DNA of 64,000 nt, from the NCBI RefSeq assembly GCF_015482765.1, contig NZ_JADMLB010000040.1, positions 1-64,000 on the forward strand. Reading direction: 5' to 3'. Shown here one piece after another: positions 1 to 8,701 of the stretch. The stretch comes from Halodesulfovibrio sp. (lineage in GTDB: Bacteria > Desulfobacterota > Desulfovibrionia > Desulfovibrionales > Desulfovibrionaceae). Made by a program: the position numbers and the translations under genes. The first letter of the stretch is position 1. Each line of letters begins with the position of its first letter. The notes under the pieces are model-generated. The model did not search any database. It was not told the origin of the DNA and saw only the letters and a program-made list of their open reading frames with translations.

Positions 1-156
1 CTGCGTGAAAGGCAGGTGTCCTGGGCCAGGCTAGACGATGGGGACGCTTCTTAGTGCTTCGTGAGTTCCCTCACGTGCGAAGAGGTATTTATGGAAAACG
101 GGCTCTGCTGTCAACAGAAAATATAATTATTTTTCATAAAAAATATATTTTCCCTC
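1..156. other. gene-free edge with hairpins
   Basis: No gene is seen. CCTG-GGC-CAGG near 20-30 and a bulged stem around GTGAG-TTCC-CTCAC near 60-75 suggest the tail of a structured transcript entering from outside the window. An 11-codon ORF (91-126) with a GAGG ribosome binding site exists but is too short to call. Confidence 0.25.
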
Positions 157-185
157 TTGCCACATTATGCAGGTCGTCTTATCTT
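157..185 (+). promoter_or_regulatory. sigma-70-type promoter of the upstream RNA
   Basis: TTGCCA at 157-162 and TATCTT at 180-185 are separated by exactly 17 bases, a good match to a housekeeping promoter. No open reading frame with a ribosome binding site follows before the terminator at 430-454, so the transcript is probably non-coding, starting near 192. Inferred from sequence match only. Confidence 0.4.
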
Positions 186-191
186 AGATTT

Positions 192-454
192 AAGACAAGG
201 AAGTGAATATCGATATACCTTCCAATTAATATATCCCATCAACCCTAACGGAGGATAAGAAAGGCTAATGGGTAAAAAGAACGAACAGACAGTGAGAGGA
301 TCTACCGAACATAAAATTTAGGATTCGGAGCCGATGTACACGGTACATGACAAGGCCGAACCAAGCCAGAATGCGCTAACAGAATTTGTAGGTTGATCCT
401 CTCTTCTTTTGCTTTATTACTTTCAGTCCACCACCTTTGGTGGTCTTTTTTTTT
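192..454 (+). ncRNA. candidate structured non-coding RNA, family unknown
   Basis: The stretch between a promoter-like site (157-185) and an intrinsic terminator (430-454) holds no convincing gene. Its 3' half is closed by a perfect 9-bp stem, GAGAGGATC at 294-302 with GATCCTCTC at 395-403, extended across a small internal loop by CC/GG. Inside lie CCGAA (305-309) pairing with TTCGG (324-328) and the hairpin ATGTAC-ACG-GTACAT (334-348). This architecture is deliberate rather than random, but I do not recognise 6S, SRP, RNase P, tmRNA or a known riboswitch in it. It is not a leader for a gene on this strand: the next gene is convergent. Confidence 0.45.
430..454 (+). terminator. intrinsic terminator of the upstream RNA
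   Basis: ACCACC-TTT-GGTGGT hairpin followed directly by C and nine T residues. Confidence 0.75.
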
Positions 455-462
455 CTTTTCAC

Positions 463-496
463 TAAAAAACGCTGCGCACCTTAAGGCACGCAGCGT
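463..496 (-). terminator. intrinsic terminator of the FAD dehydrogenase gene
   Basis: ACGCTGCG (469-476) pairs with CGCAGCGT (489-496), with an inner CC-TTAA-GG stem. Read leftward it ends in a T run, about 50 bases past the stop codon at 545. Confidence 0.75.
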
Positions 497-544
497 ATCA
501 TTATATATAGGTCGCCGACAAAACTCGACACCGATAAGTGCTAA

Positions 545-1933
545 CTATTTTTTAGCAATAATCGCTTTTGCTGGAACAATACCTGTTGCAGCAGCAGACA
601 CAATGTTACCTGCTACACCCGGTCCATCGCCGGCAACGTAAAGTCCTTCGATTGCAGTTTCAAGCTCATTGGAAGTTTCAACCTGTGTTGCAAAGAACTT
701 GATTTCCGGAGCGTACAAAAGAGTTCCATCATCTGCGATACCCGGAATAACAGAGTTCAACTGTTCCAACCCATCTACAAGGTTTGTAACAATTCGCTCT
801 GGAAGTGCCATTGCGATATCACCAGGAACAACGTTTGTCATAGTCGGAGCAATGTGTCCGTTATTGATACGTGTCCATGTTGAACGTCTACCGCGACGCA
901 AATCACCAAGACGCTGTAAGATTGGTTTACCGTCACCAATAATGGTTGCCAATTTACCGATGGCTGTTCCGTATCCTGTATTATCAGAAACAGGGTCTGT
1001 CAGCACTACTTTGGAAAGAAACGCAAAGTTGGTGTTCTCAGATTTTTTATCACGGAAAGCATGACCATTAACGCATACGAAATCCTGATAGTTTTCGAGT
1101 GCGATAAAACCGCCAGGGTTTGTACAGAATGTACGAGTCTGGTCATCGTACTTTGATGTACGAACAAAGAAAGTCGGATCGTACACGATATCAGTGATGT
1201 CAGACATCACATCATTATGTGTTTCAACACGAACACCAACTTCAATACCGCGCTGGGAAACTTTCAAACCGTACTCATCGCAAACAGTGCTGATCCAGTC
1301 AGCACCGACACGGCCTGGAGCCAAAATCACTTTTTGGGCTGTGTAGGTACCTTTGTTGGTCTCTACACCCTGCACTTTTCCATCTTCCGCAACAACACGC
1401 TTAACTTCTTCTTTAGTCTTAATTTCAACACCGCGCTCTGCAATGTAGTTAGACATATTGTCGATGTGATCAGGAAGACAGTCAGAACCAAGGTGTTTCT
1501 GTTTAATCAAAAGAAGGTCAATGCCGTTCTTATTAGCTTCTTTACGGATTGCTTTCGCTTTATCCATGTTTGAAGGGTAAACAGGACCATCCATGCCAAA
1601 CTTATTAAAGATCACCTCTGTCTCATCGATCAGATCTTTTGCTTCCTGCAGTCCCATGAACTGGGTCAAATCAGTCTTTCCAAGCTTGTGGATATAGTTA
1701 AGCTTACCATCAGAAAAAAGCCCGCCGCCGCCAATACCGGAAAGGATATGACAGGGTTTACATTTCACGCACTTCTGGGTTTTTCCAATTGGGCATGTTC
1801 GATTCTTAACCGCCGGGCCGCGGTCAATCATACATACAGAAAGGTTAGAATTCTCTGCAAGGTAGTAGGAAGCGAACAGTCCTGCAGGACCGCCGCCAAC
1901 AACGATAACATCAAAATCTGTCTTATTAGACAT
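545..1933 (-). CDS. FAD-dependent dehydrogenase, COG2509 type
   Basis: A 462-residue flavoprotein. The N-terminus has the dinucleotide-binding signature VVGGGPAGL within the first 25 residues, followed near residues 45-65 by a Cys-rich stretch (CPIG..KCVKCKPC) and the segment GIGGGGLFSDGKLN that I associate with the uncharacterised FAD dehydrogenases of COG2509. The C-terminus has the usual second FAD contact, GLYVAGDGPGVAGNIVSAAA. No signal peptide or membrane segment is visible, so it should be cytosolic. I start it at 1933, where GGAG sits 9 bases upstream, rather than at the upstream in-frame codon at 2023, which has no ribosome binding site. It stands alone with its own terminator. The substrate is unknown for this family. 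Confidence 0.8.
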   Translation of the reverse strand: MSNKTDFDVIVVGGGPAGLFASYYLAENSNLSVCMIDRGPAVKNRTCPIGKTQKCVKCKPCHILSGIGGGGLFSDGKLNYIHKLGKTDLTQFMGLQEAKDLIDETEVIFNKFGMDGPVYPSNMDKAKAIRKEANKNGIDLLLIKQKHLGSDCLPDHIDNMSNYIAERGVEIKTKEEVKRVVAEDGKVQGVETNKGTYTAQKVILAPGRVGADWISTVCDEYGLKVSQRGIEVGVRVETHNDVMSDITDIVYDPTFFVRTSKYDDQTRTFCTNPGGFIALENYQDFVCVNGHAFRDKKSENTNFAFLSKVVLTDPVSDNTGYGTAIGKLATIIGDGKPILQRLGDLRRGRRSTWTRINNGHIAPTMTNVVPGDIAMALPERIVTNLVDGLEQLNSVIPGIADDGTLLYAPEIKFFATQVETSNELETAIEGLYVAGDGPGVAGNIVSAAATGIVPAKAIIAKK

Positions 1934-2159
1934 AGTAACAATCTCCAAATATTCTATTTGGCTCAGGCTGAATTTTACTCCACAAAATACGCAAAAAACA
2001 GCCGCAAGCGACGTGCGTTCCATATCGCGCGCACAATGGCTTAGTATATCCTGTACTCAAATCCTCAACGATGTCAACTCACATTTTTTCAATTTTCTAA
2101 AAAACCCACATTAGGTCATTCTATAATACTAAGCATCGTTCTACCTGCAATACACTCAT

Positions 2160-2189
2160 AATGACGATGTGCCCTGTCGCATCGTCATT
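2160..2189. repeat. perfect 10-bp inverted repeat in the ATP-grasp leader
   Basis: AATGACGATG (2160-2169) and CATCGTCATT (2180-2189) flank a 10-base loop. It lies between a TATAAT-like element (2122-2127) and the start codon at 2230, so it is either an mRNA leader hairpin or an operator. No T run follows, which argues against a terminator. Confidence 0.5.
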
Positions 2190-2229
2190 TGTACTTGTAT
2201 TAACCCCAAACTCCAGAGCTGAGGTACAT

Positions 2230-3606
2230 ATGCCTACTGAACGTACGACATACCGAAAGCGTATTTATGGAAAAATCAAAGATCGAAAGATCGTTTGGGT
2301 CGGGAGTAGAGGGTGTGATGCTATCCCACTTACCGACTTCAAGAACCCTGTTGTTTCAATCTGTTACGGAAGCCCGTCGCAGCATGAAGCAATTACCGAG
2401 TACACCTATGAAAGCATGATGCACCATAGGGTTAACCCGTATACTTTTGACGCCGCTTCCGACAATTCTGAAGGGGTCAAGGAGTTGCGCCGAATCCTTA
2501 TTAAAGAATTGGAAGAGCCATGCTGTCTTATTCCTTACAAGCCAATGGCTTTTATAGACACAGCATACTTCCTACACCATAAGCACACTAAACTTTTAGG
2601 ATTATTTTCTGAATTTCAACACCCTTTCAATCATAAAACATGGATTGAGACAGCCCTGCACGACTCGGGAATCCGTACTATTCCTTGGAAATATCTTGAA
2701 ATCAACGAAGCCTCTAAACAGGAAATCTTCCGAGCGGCTATGGAAGATCCTATAATGTTGCGTGTCCACGCTGCTTCTGCTGCATCGGGACTCGTTAGAA
2801 TTGACTCTAAAGAAAGTTTTGAAGCAGCATGGGAATGGCTTGTAGAAAAAGCCGCACCGCTTATTGCGTACTCACCATATTTCTCTGGTGCTTCATCGTT
2901 ATCAGCCTCAGCCACGGTCTTTTCCGACGGCCGAGTTTCTCTGCACCCTCTTAGCTTACAATGTATCGGTGTTCCTGAGCTTACTCCTGTAAACTCAGGA
3001 TATTCTGGTAACGACTTCGGAATAATTCACGACCTGCCCGTACACATCATCAACCAACTAGAAGCCATGATCCGCGATGTCGGTCATTGGCTTGCATCAA
3101 AAGGTTTTATTGGTGCATTCGGCATCGATGCGCTTATGCACGAAGAGCAGTTGTACTTTATTGAAGCGAATCCACGCTTCTTAGGCTCATCAAAGATGTG
3201 TGCTTGTGTCGACCAGCAACTTGAGCGTCCTGATGTTTACATGACGCATATGGCGGCTTTTCTGGAACTGCCCCCTCCTCCTCAAATTCCTTTGCGCGAA
3301 CTGACAACACAGCAACCTCAAATTGGACAGATGATCTTCCACAATACTTACCCGCATACGGTTACCATTCAAAAAAACAAGGCTCAGTACAGCAATCTTC
3401 CGTTTGGGGTCACACAGACGCCGGATTCTTCCGTATCCGTGGCACCCGGTGGACCAATCAGTACGCTGGATTGGAATGAACCGTTATTGCAGCCGAACGG
3501 CACCTTGAATGAAACTGGGCAATTTATCGCTAATACCTTTTTAGAAAGCATCGCCATTTACCCGCAGGGGCTTTCTCCGACTCGCCCAAAACGGATTATT
3601 AAATAA
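2230..3606 (+). CDS. stand-alone ATP-grasp domain protein
   Basis: A 458-residue protein with an ATP-grasp-like organisation. The central part contains IMLRVHAASAASGLVRI (nucleotide-loop-like) and an acidic metal-binding end GIDALMHEEQLYFIEANPR, where E and N match the Mg-binding E-x-N of ATP-grasp ligases and carboxylases. The N-terminal third (VWVGSRGCDAIPL..., VSICYGSP) resembles a Rossmann-like pre-ATP-grasp domain. ATP-grasp enzymes usually join a carboxylate to an amine or thiol through an acyl phosphate, but the acceptor here cannot be named. I chose ATG 2230 because GAGG lies five bases upstream; the earlier ATG at 2161 sits inside a hairpin and adds residues that do not look conserved. 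It is a single-gene unit with a terminator. Confidence 0.65.
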   Translation: MPTERTTYRKRIYGKIKDRKIVWVGSRGCDAIPLTDFKNPVVSICYGSPSQHEAITEYTYESMMHHRVNPYTFDAASDNSEGVKELRRILIKELEEPCCLIPYKPMAFIDTAYFLHHKHTKLLGLFSEFQHPFNHKTWIETALHDSGIRTIPWKYLEINEASKQEIFRAAMEDPIMLRVHAASAASGLVRIDSKESFEAAWEWLVEKAAPLIAYSPYFSGASSLSASATVFSDGRVSLHPLSLQCIGVPELTPVNSGYSGNDFGIIHDLPVHIINQLEAMIRDVGHWLASKGFIGAFGIDALMHEEQLYFIEANPRFLGSSKMCACVDQQLERPDVYMTHMAAFLELPPPPQIPLRELTTQQPQIGQMIFHNTYPHTVTIQKNKAQYSNLPFGVTQTPDSSVSVAPGGPISTLDWNEPLLQPNGTLNETGQFIANTFLESIAIYPQGLSPTRPKRIIK

Positions 3607-3620
3607 CTCTCAAGCAATAA

Positions 3621-3657
3621 AAACCGCCCCCTTAACCGACTATCAAGGGGGCGGTTT
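3621..3657 (+). terminator. hairpin terminator after the ATP-grasp gene
   Basis: AAACCGCCCCCTT pairs with AAGGGGGCGGTTT over 13 bp; only a short T run follows, but the stem is very GC-rich. Confidence 0.65.
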
Positions 3658-3710
3658 ATCGCAACTGACATCACTATTCTCACGGCTACCAGAAACCTCT
3701 AGAGCATAAA

Positions 3711-3740
3711 AAAAGGCTGGCACCGTAGTGCCAGCCTTCA
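3711..3740 (-). terminator. intrinsic terminator of the PBP1A operon
   Basis: AAGGCTGGCAC and GTGCCAGCCTT with loop CGTA; read leftward it ends in a T run, 15-45 bases past the mrcA stop. Confidence 0.85.
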
Positions 3741-3755
3741 TTACTTGCGTAGAAC

Positions 3756-6182
3756 TTAGAACATTTGCTTAAGCAAATCTTCTCCACTCTCAACAGGGTC
3801 TTGTTGTTCGCGGGTCAATCGTTCACCTTGCATAATAGTCGGCTGAGTTCCCTGCTTAAACGGCAGGAAATAGCTCTTTCCACTATACGCACTGGCAACA
3901 CGTCCTGAACCGGCATCAATTCGAACCTGAATAACTCCAGCAGGCATTTCGAAATCTTCTTCTGGGTAATCTTTGATCACAGCCTGAAGATAATCTCTTA
4001 CAACCGGTGAAGCGGCACGAGATCCGGTTTCCCACTTACCCATAGGAGTAAGCTGGTCAAAGCCAACATATGCAGTTGTCACAAGGTATGGTGTTACGCC
4101 AACAAACCACGCATCTTTTTCATCGTTTGTTGTGCCTGTTTTACCACCAATAGGACGTTTAAGTACCTTAAGGCGCCAGCCTGTACCGTCCTGCACAACC
4201 TCTTTAAGCAAGGTAGACATGATGTAGGCTGTTTCTGGGTCCATCCCCTGAGTGCGTTGGGTTTCAATGGAGATAATATCATCGCCCCACGCATCTTTTA
4301 CGGAAGTAATCATACGCCCTTTTACCCACTGTCCACCATTAGCAAAGGTTGTATACGCTTCCGTCAGGTTAATTGGAGAAACCGCAACAGACCCAAGTGA
4401 CACAGAAAGGTCATACGGGAACGGTCCTTCCAGACCCATTGCTTTTGCGCGCTCAACAACTTTTGGAATACCCAACGCTTTCGCTACACGGATTGTACAG
4501 AGGTTACGGGACTTCACAAGCGCTGTTCGCAACAAGGTCGGTCCATAGAAGATACCTTCAAAGTTTTCAGGACGCCAAACTTTGGAGGTAGATTGATCAG
4601 TATAAACAATTGGTGCATCAAGAACGATTGAAGCCGGTGTGTAGCCATTATCAATGGCAGTAGAGTACACAATCGGTTTAAACGCTGAGCCCGGCTGACG
4701 TTTTGCCTGCGTAGCACGGTTGAACTGACTTTCAGTAAATGAATATCCGCCTACAAGAGCCAGAACATCACCAGTTCTTGGGTTCATAGAAACCATTGCG
4801 CCCTGAACATTAGGGTGCTGCTGCAACGCTAACGGAATTTCATCTTTATCAGTCAAAAGACGAGGTTCCCAGCTCTCTTTAAGACGTTCTGGAACATCGA
4901 TAGACGCCCATACAACATCACCGACTTTAACGATCTTACGCGCATCTTTAATAGACGGAACGTGGTCGGTTGCAACTTTCGGGTTCGGTTTACGTGCCCA
5001 ATGCATACTTTTTACAGGAATGCGGCCATGCATCTCGCCGAAACGTACATCTGCACCTGACTTTTCTACTTTCGTAACAAGTACCTGAATCCATTTTTTA
5101 TCTGTCAAAACTGCTGGGATAACTTCCTGCTGCTGCAAGAAATCATCAACCATATCAGGTTCGATGCTTTGGATAGGTCCCTGCCAACCACGACGCTTTG
5201 ATGAAGATTCCAAGCCAGCACGCAATGCTTTTTCAGCAGCATCCTGATAATCCAAATCTACAGAGGTGTAGACTTTGAGCCCAGCTTCGTACACGGCATC
5301 CTCACCATAACGAGGAAGCTCAATACCAAGCTTACGCATATTATCTTCACTCAAGTAGGTAATGAGCTTTCTACGAACTTCTTCTAAATACCATGCACCG
5401 CGTTTCCAGCTCGGATCTTCCATACTTTTGTATACAAGCGGAGCCGAAATAGCAGTATCGTACTGCTCCTGTGTAATCCACTTCAGCTCAAGCATACGGC
5501 CAAGAACATAACGCTGACGAGCTTTTGCTGATCCCGGAGAACGCAAAGGGTTGTATTTGGAAGGAGCCTGCGGGAGACCCGCCAGAATGGCAGCTTCAGC
5601 AACAGTCAACTCATTAACATGTTTACCGAAGTAGGTACGAGCAGCGGCTTCTACGCCATATGCGCCAGCACCAAGATAAATTTCGTTCAAATAAATAGTA
5701 AGAATTTCGTCTTTAGAAAGGTAACGCTCCAGACGAAATGCAAGAATAGCTTCTTTTAACTTACGTTCGTAACTTTTTTCAGAAGAAAGGAGTAAACGTT
5801 TAATAATCTGCTGTGTAATGGTCGATCCACCCTGACGGATAGAACCGGCACGCATATTTTTAATAAATGCTCGGAAAATAGCTTTTGGATCAACACCGTC
5901 GTGATCATAAAAACTATCATCTTCTGCAGCAAGAAAAGCCCGTTTTACTAGATCCGGCATCTCTTCATGAGAAACCAGAAAACGTTTCTCCCTGTAAAAG
6001 TACCCAAGTACTTGCCCATCTCGAGCGTACACGGTTGTAACCAACGGCGGCTGATAATCATTAATACGAGTAAAGCTTGGTAAGTCTTTGGAAGCCCACC
6101 AATAAAGTGCGGAGGCACCCAAAGTACCAAAAGCCGCTAACAGCGCAACGGTGATACCAACATACAGGAATATTTTTTTCAT
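3756..6182 (-). CDS. mrcA: penicillin-binding protein 1A, bifunctional glycosyltransferase/transpeptidase
   Basis: An 808-residue class A PBP, the normal length. One N-terminal membrane anchor (about residues 5-29) leads into a GT51 transglycosylase domain, with the catalytic Glu in AAEDDSFYDHDG (near residue 87) and the signature RQGGSTITQQ. The transpeptidase domain shows all three motifs: SAFK with the acyl-acceptor Ser near residue 498, SRN near 557 and KTGTT near 682. A long insert between the two domains fits the oligonucleotide-binding-like domain of PBP1A. It polymerises and cross-links peptidoglycan on the outer face of the inner membrane. It is the last gene of a leftward group; a 24-base gap separates it from the upstream Cys-cluster gene. 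Confidence 0.95.
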   Translation of the reverse strand: MKKIFLYVGITVALLAAFGTLGASALYWWASKDLPSFTRINDYQPPLVTTVYARDGQVLGYFYREKRFLVSHEEMPDLVKRAFLAAEDDSFYDHDGVDPKAIFRAFIKNMRAGSIRQGGSTITQQIIKRLLLSSEKSYERKLKEAILAFRLERYLSKDEILTIYLNEIYLGAGAYGVEAAARTYFGKHVNELTVAEAAILAGLPQAPSKYNPLRSPGSAKARQRYVLGRMLELKWITQEQYDTAISAPLVYKSMEDPSWKRGAWYLEEVRRKLITYLSEDNMRKLGIELPRYGEDAVYEAGLKVYTSVDLDYQDAAEKALRAGLESSSKRRGWQGPIQSIEPDMVDDFLQQQEVIPAVLTDKKWIQVLVTKVEKSGADVRFGEMHGRIPVKSMHWARKPNPKVATDHVPSIKDARKIVKVGDVVWASIDVPERLKESWEPRLLTDKDEIPLALQQHPNVQGAMVSMNPRTGDVLALVGGYSFTESQFNRATQAKRQPGSAFKPIVYSTAIDNGYTPASIVLDAPIVYTDQSTSKVWRPENFEGIFYGPTLLRTALVKSRNLCTIRVAKALGIPKVVERAKAMGLEGPFPYDLSVSLGSVAVSPINLTEAYTTFANGGQWVKGRMITSVKDAWGDDIISIETQRTQGMDPETAYIMSTLLKEVVQDGTGWRLKVLKRPIGGKTGTTNDEKDAWFVGVTPYLVTTAYVGFDQLTPMGKWETGSRAASPVVRDYLQAVIKDYPEEDFEMPAGVIQVRIDAGSGRVASAYSGKSYFLPFKQGTQPTIMQGERLTREQQDPVESGEDLLKQMF

Positions 6183-6206
6183 AAATTAATCTCGTTTGCA
6201 GAGTGG

Positions 6207-6749
6207 CTACTCGCCCTTATCAAAGCCCCAGGCGGAGCGGAGTAATGAAAACAACTCTCGAACTTGAGCTTTCTCCATTCCGAGTAATTCTAAAGAGTCT
6301 TCTACGGTGTCTGTTTCGCGGCATACCAAGCATCCCTGCGCCGTAAACATAGTCAGCTCTCTACCTCGAACCCAGAAAGGAAACAGTAGGCAGAACCATG
6401 GGCGCGCTTCCCTTGGAAGACAACACCCCTGCTCTGTCAGATAAACACAATAGCCTTTTTCGTTGGAACGCAGAACCCTATGAGTCTCGTTTGCAGGAAA
6501 TTGTGTATCAATTTTTTTTCCATCATGCGGAAAAAGTCGTTTTAATGTTGTTATAAATTCCGGAGTGTTTGCAATAAAATTCTCGCCATCAACATCAGGT
6601 GCAGCCGCAAAAACTTTTTCCCACTCTGAATCAGACAAAGGGAAACAAAGTTCAACATCTTGGGGCTCTGCATGACAACAGGTTTTATATTTTGCTGCAC
6701 AGCGCTCGCAAACAGTCGGATCATTTTTCGTAGAAATAGGTGCAGTCAT
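6207..6749 (-). CDS. YkgJ-like Cys-cluster protein
   Basis: A 180-residue soluble protein whose N-terminus has CERCAAKYKTCC, the clustered-cysteine pattern of the YkgJ (zinc- or iron-chelating, CxxCxxxxC-type) family. Further cysteines follow in GYCVYLTEQGCCLPREARPWFC and QGCLVCRET, so eight or more Cys could hold a metal or Fe-S centre. Members of this family are poorly characterised; a metal-binding role is inferred from the residues only. The start ATG overlaps the stop of the upstream glycosyltransferase gene by one base (TAATG), which indicates translational coupling. Confidence 0.75.
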   Translation of the reverse strand: MTAPISTKNDPTVCERCAAKYKTCCHAEPQDVELCFPLSDSEWEKVFAAAPDVDGENFIANTPEFITTLKRLFPHDGKKIDTQFPANETHRVLRSNEKGYCVYLTEQGCCLPREARPWFCLLFPFWVRGRELTMFTAQGCLVCRETDTVEDSLELLGMEKAQVRELFSLLRSAWGFDKGE

Positions 6750-8371
6750 TAGTAGCTTCCGCTGTCACGTTTCGGCCAGTTGCCGTTATAATTTTTCAGA
6801 ATTGCAATATAATATTTCGGCCCGTACCCGCTGGTATGCGTTGTTTGATACTCCATTAACTCAACGGATTCAAACAAACCCTTAAGTGGCCGAACATCAA
6901 TAGGTTTATGACGAACAAAGATAGCATCCCAGCCCTTTTTGGATTCAGGAGTTTCCCATAGGTCATATTGTGCCTTTCTTCGCCCGAAGTCCGCACAATA
7001 AGCCTGCGGCTGCCCCGGCGCATAGAAGGAGAGGTTGGCTGTTACGCCATAGCGGTCAGAAAAATAAAAAACTTTATCAGGGTTAGGCATAGAATCAGTA
7101 AGCTCCTTAAGCTTATGAGACATATCAGTCCAACCCATCAAACGCATAGCAGGGTTAAAGGAACGGGTGCGGAATGGAAGCTGTCCCATGGAATGCATAA
7201 TAAGGAACAGAACAATGCCGATAATTACACCTGTTTTTCGAAGCGGAATTCTTTTACCACGGATAACTAAGGCATCTTTCCCCCAAACACGGCCTTTTTC
7301 TACTGCGATAGCAGCAAGCATAATACCGGCGGCATAGCTCATTGCAGACCAGTTCGGGTAAATACGTTTGTGGAAACTCCAGAAAATAAAGAAGCCCCAA
7401 AGCATCCAGAATGCAACACTCAGCAACAATGCTTCACGCACACGGCTGTCATCGCCAAGAGCTTCAGCACCCTTTTTTGTCCAGCCTTGTTTTAACGCTG
7501 TCCAACCGCCAAAAATGAGGAATGCAAACCACCAAGGGGTAAGCAAGCCTATCTGTGAACCAAAATATTCCGGGAAGCGGTCAAATCGGAAAAACGGCTT
7601 TGTGGATGTACCTTGAGCTACACCTGCAAGCTTGGCGACATGACGGAAGCCTACCCAGTTATTCTGCATGTTCCATATCAAAATCGGCAAGAAACCGATA
7701 ACTGTGCCAACGGCCATTGCTATTGCAATTCGTTTCACAAAAACTTTGCTCAGCAACTTTCTACGCCACAAGCCGATACAGTAGAAGAATACAACGCCCA
7801 GCATTGCGAGCATCATGTACTTTGCAAGAATACCTAACGCCATTGCGATTGCCAAAATGACATACGGCGCTTTGCGGTCAGGATTTTCACTGGCGGCATA
7901 CACGGCAAATAATGCAGAAAGCCAACACACAAGTAGCGGGCTATCAGTCGTCATTAAAATACCGGAAGCAAGGAAAAGAGGAATCGTGTTCGCCAGAATT
8001 ACAGCCCAGAGTGCAGCAACAGGACGTTTCATCATATGTCCCATTCCGTACAAAAGAATACTCTGTGTCAGGAAAGAATTAAATACAGCACCGATACGAA
8101 CACCGAACTGTGTATCTCCAAAAATGCTCGTCCAAGCTTTAATAGTCCACGCAATCAGTGGCCCTTTGGAGTAGTAGGAAAACTGCATGTGTCGAGTCCA
8201 GTCCCAGTACTGAGCTTCATCGTACACAAGATCAAGCTGGTTGCTCCATAAAAATGCAATGCGGATACATGTGGTGCAAACAATGATCGCAGCAGCCACT
8301 AAATATGGGTGTCGCTGCCAAATAGCTGTGTTATTCAAAATAGACCTCACAAAACAATATACTATGATCAC
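6749..8371 (-). CDS. membrane glycosyltransferase of the ArnT/PMT (GT39) type
   Basis: A roughly 530-540-residue polytopic protein. The first periplasmic loop has DLVYDEAQYWDWTRHMQFSY; the DEA-x-YW motif with the nearby YSKGPL is the GT39/ArnT signature whose acidic residue coordinates the metal and lipid-phosphate sugar donor. About ten hydrophobic helices follow, ending in a soluble C-terminal domain (from about residue 410). The reaction should be transfer of a sugar from polyprenyl phosphate to a lipid or cell-surface acceptor; donor and acceptor are not deducible. The outermost start is GTG 8371 without a clear ribosome binding site; TTG 8338 with GAGG six bases upstream is at least as likely. 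It is the first gene of the three-gene leftward operon. Confidence 0.85.
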   Translation of the reverse strand: MIIVYCFVRSILNNTAIWQRHPYLVAAAIIVCTTCIRIAFLWSNQLDLVYDEAQYWDWTRHMQFSYYSKGPLIAWTIKAWTSIFGDTQFGVRIGAVFNSFLTQSILLYGMGHMMKRPVAALWAVILANTIPLFLASGILMTTDSPLLVCWLSALFAVYAASENPDRKAPYVILAIAMALGILAKYMMLAMLGVVFFYCIGLWRRKLLSKVFVKRIAIAMAVGTVIGFLPILIWNMQNNWVGFRHVAKLAGVAQGTSTKPFFRFDRFPEYFGSQIGLLTPWWFAFLIFGGWTALKQGWTKKGAEALGDDSRVREALLLSVAFWMLWGFFIFWSFHKRIYPNWSAMSYAAGIMLAAIAVEKGRVWGKDALVIRGKRIPLRKTGVIIGIVLFLIMHSMGQLPFRTRSFNPAMRLMGWTDMSHKLKELTDSMPNPDKVFYFSDRYGVTANLSFYAPGQPQAYCADFGRRKAQYDLWETPESKKGWDAIFVRHKPIDVRPLKGLFESVELMEYQTTHTSGYGPKYYIAILKNYNGNWPKRDSGSY

Positions 8372-8701
8372 ACATAATCAGCACTCAACGTAGCCCGCTG
8401 AGCGCAAAAAAATGCGTATTATATCCTTAATCATAAAAGGCTCCCTAATTCATACCACTTATGCCCAATTGTCAACTCTGACCCTCTTAACGCAACACTC
8501 CTGAATATAAATCGATTCTTATTTTGAAATTTGCCAACGTATTTTTTTATTTTAAGAACAGATATAATCGAGTTCCCTCTTAGCGTTGCAGAAAAACTGT
8601 GGTAACATGCCCCACTGTATACCATTTTTGTCTGAATCCTTTTTCGTTGTTCTTGCGAATACACAATGAAAGGGCAAACTAGAGCCCCACTCGGAGGCGG
8701 C
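8372..8701. other. divergent intergenic region with a repeated element
   Basis: No gene is seen in these 330 bases between the leftward glycosyltransferase operon and the rightward RND operon. An imperfect direct repeat occurs: CCCTCTTAACGCAACA near 8472 and CCCTCTTAGCGTTGCA near 8576. It may be an operator for an unlinked efflux regulator, since no TetR- or MarR-type gene is adjacent. Confidence 0.3.

Noticed and set aside
91-126. 11-codon ORF with a GAGG ribosome binding site
   Set aside because: Too short and with no attenuator-like structure or gene directly downstream; likely chance.
1-130. Possible 3' end of RNase P RNA, because of GGCCAGGCTAGACGATG
   Set aside because: The expected conserved end GACAGAACCCGGCTTA is absent, so the similarity to the rnpB C-T-A-G-A-x-G-A segment is too short to call.
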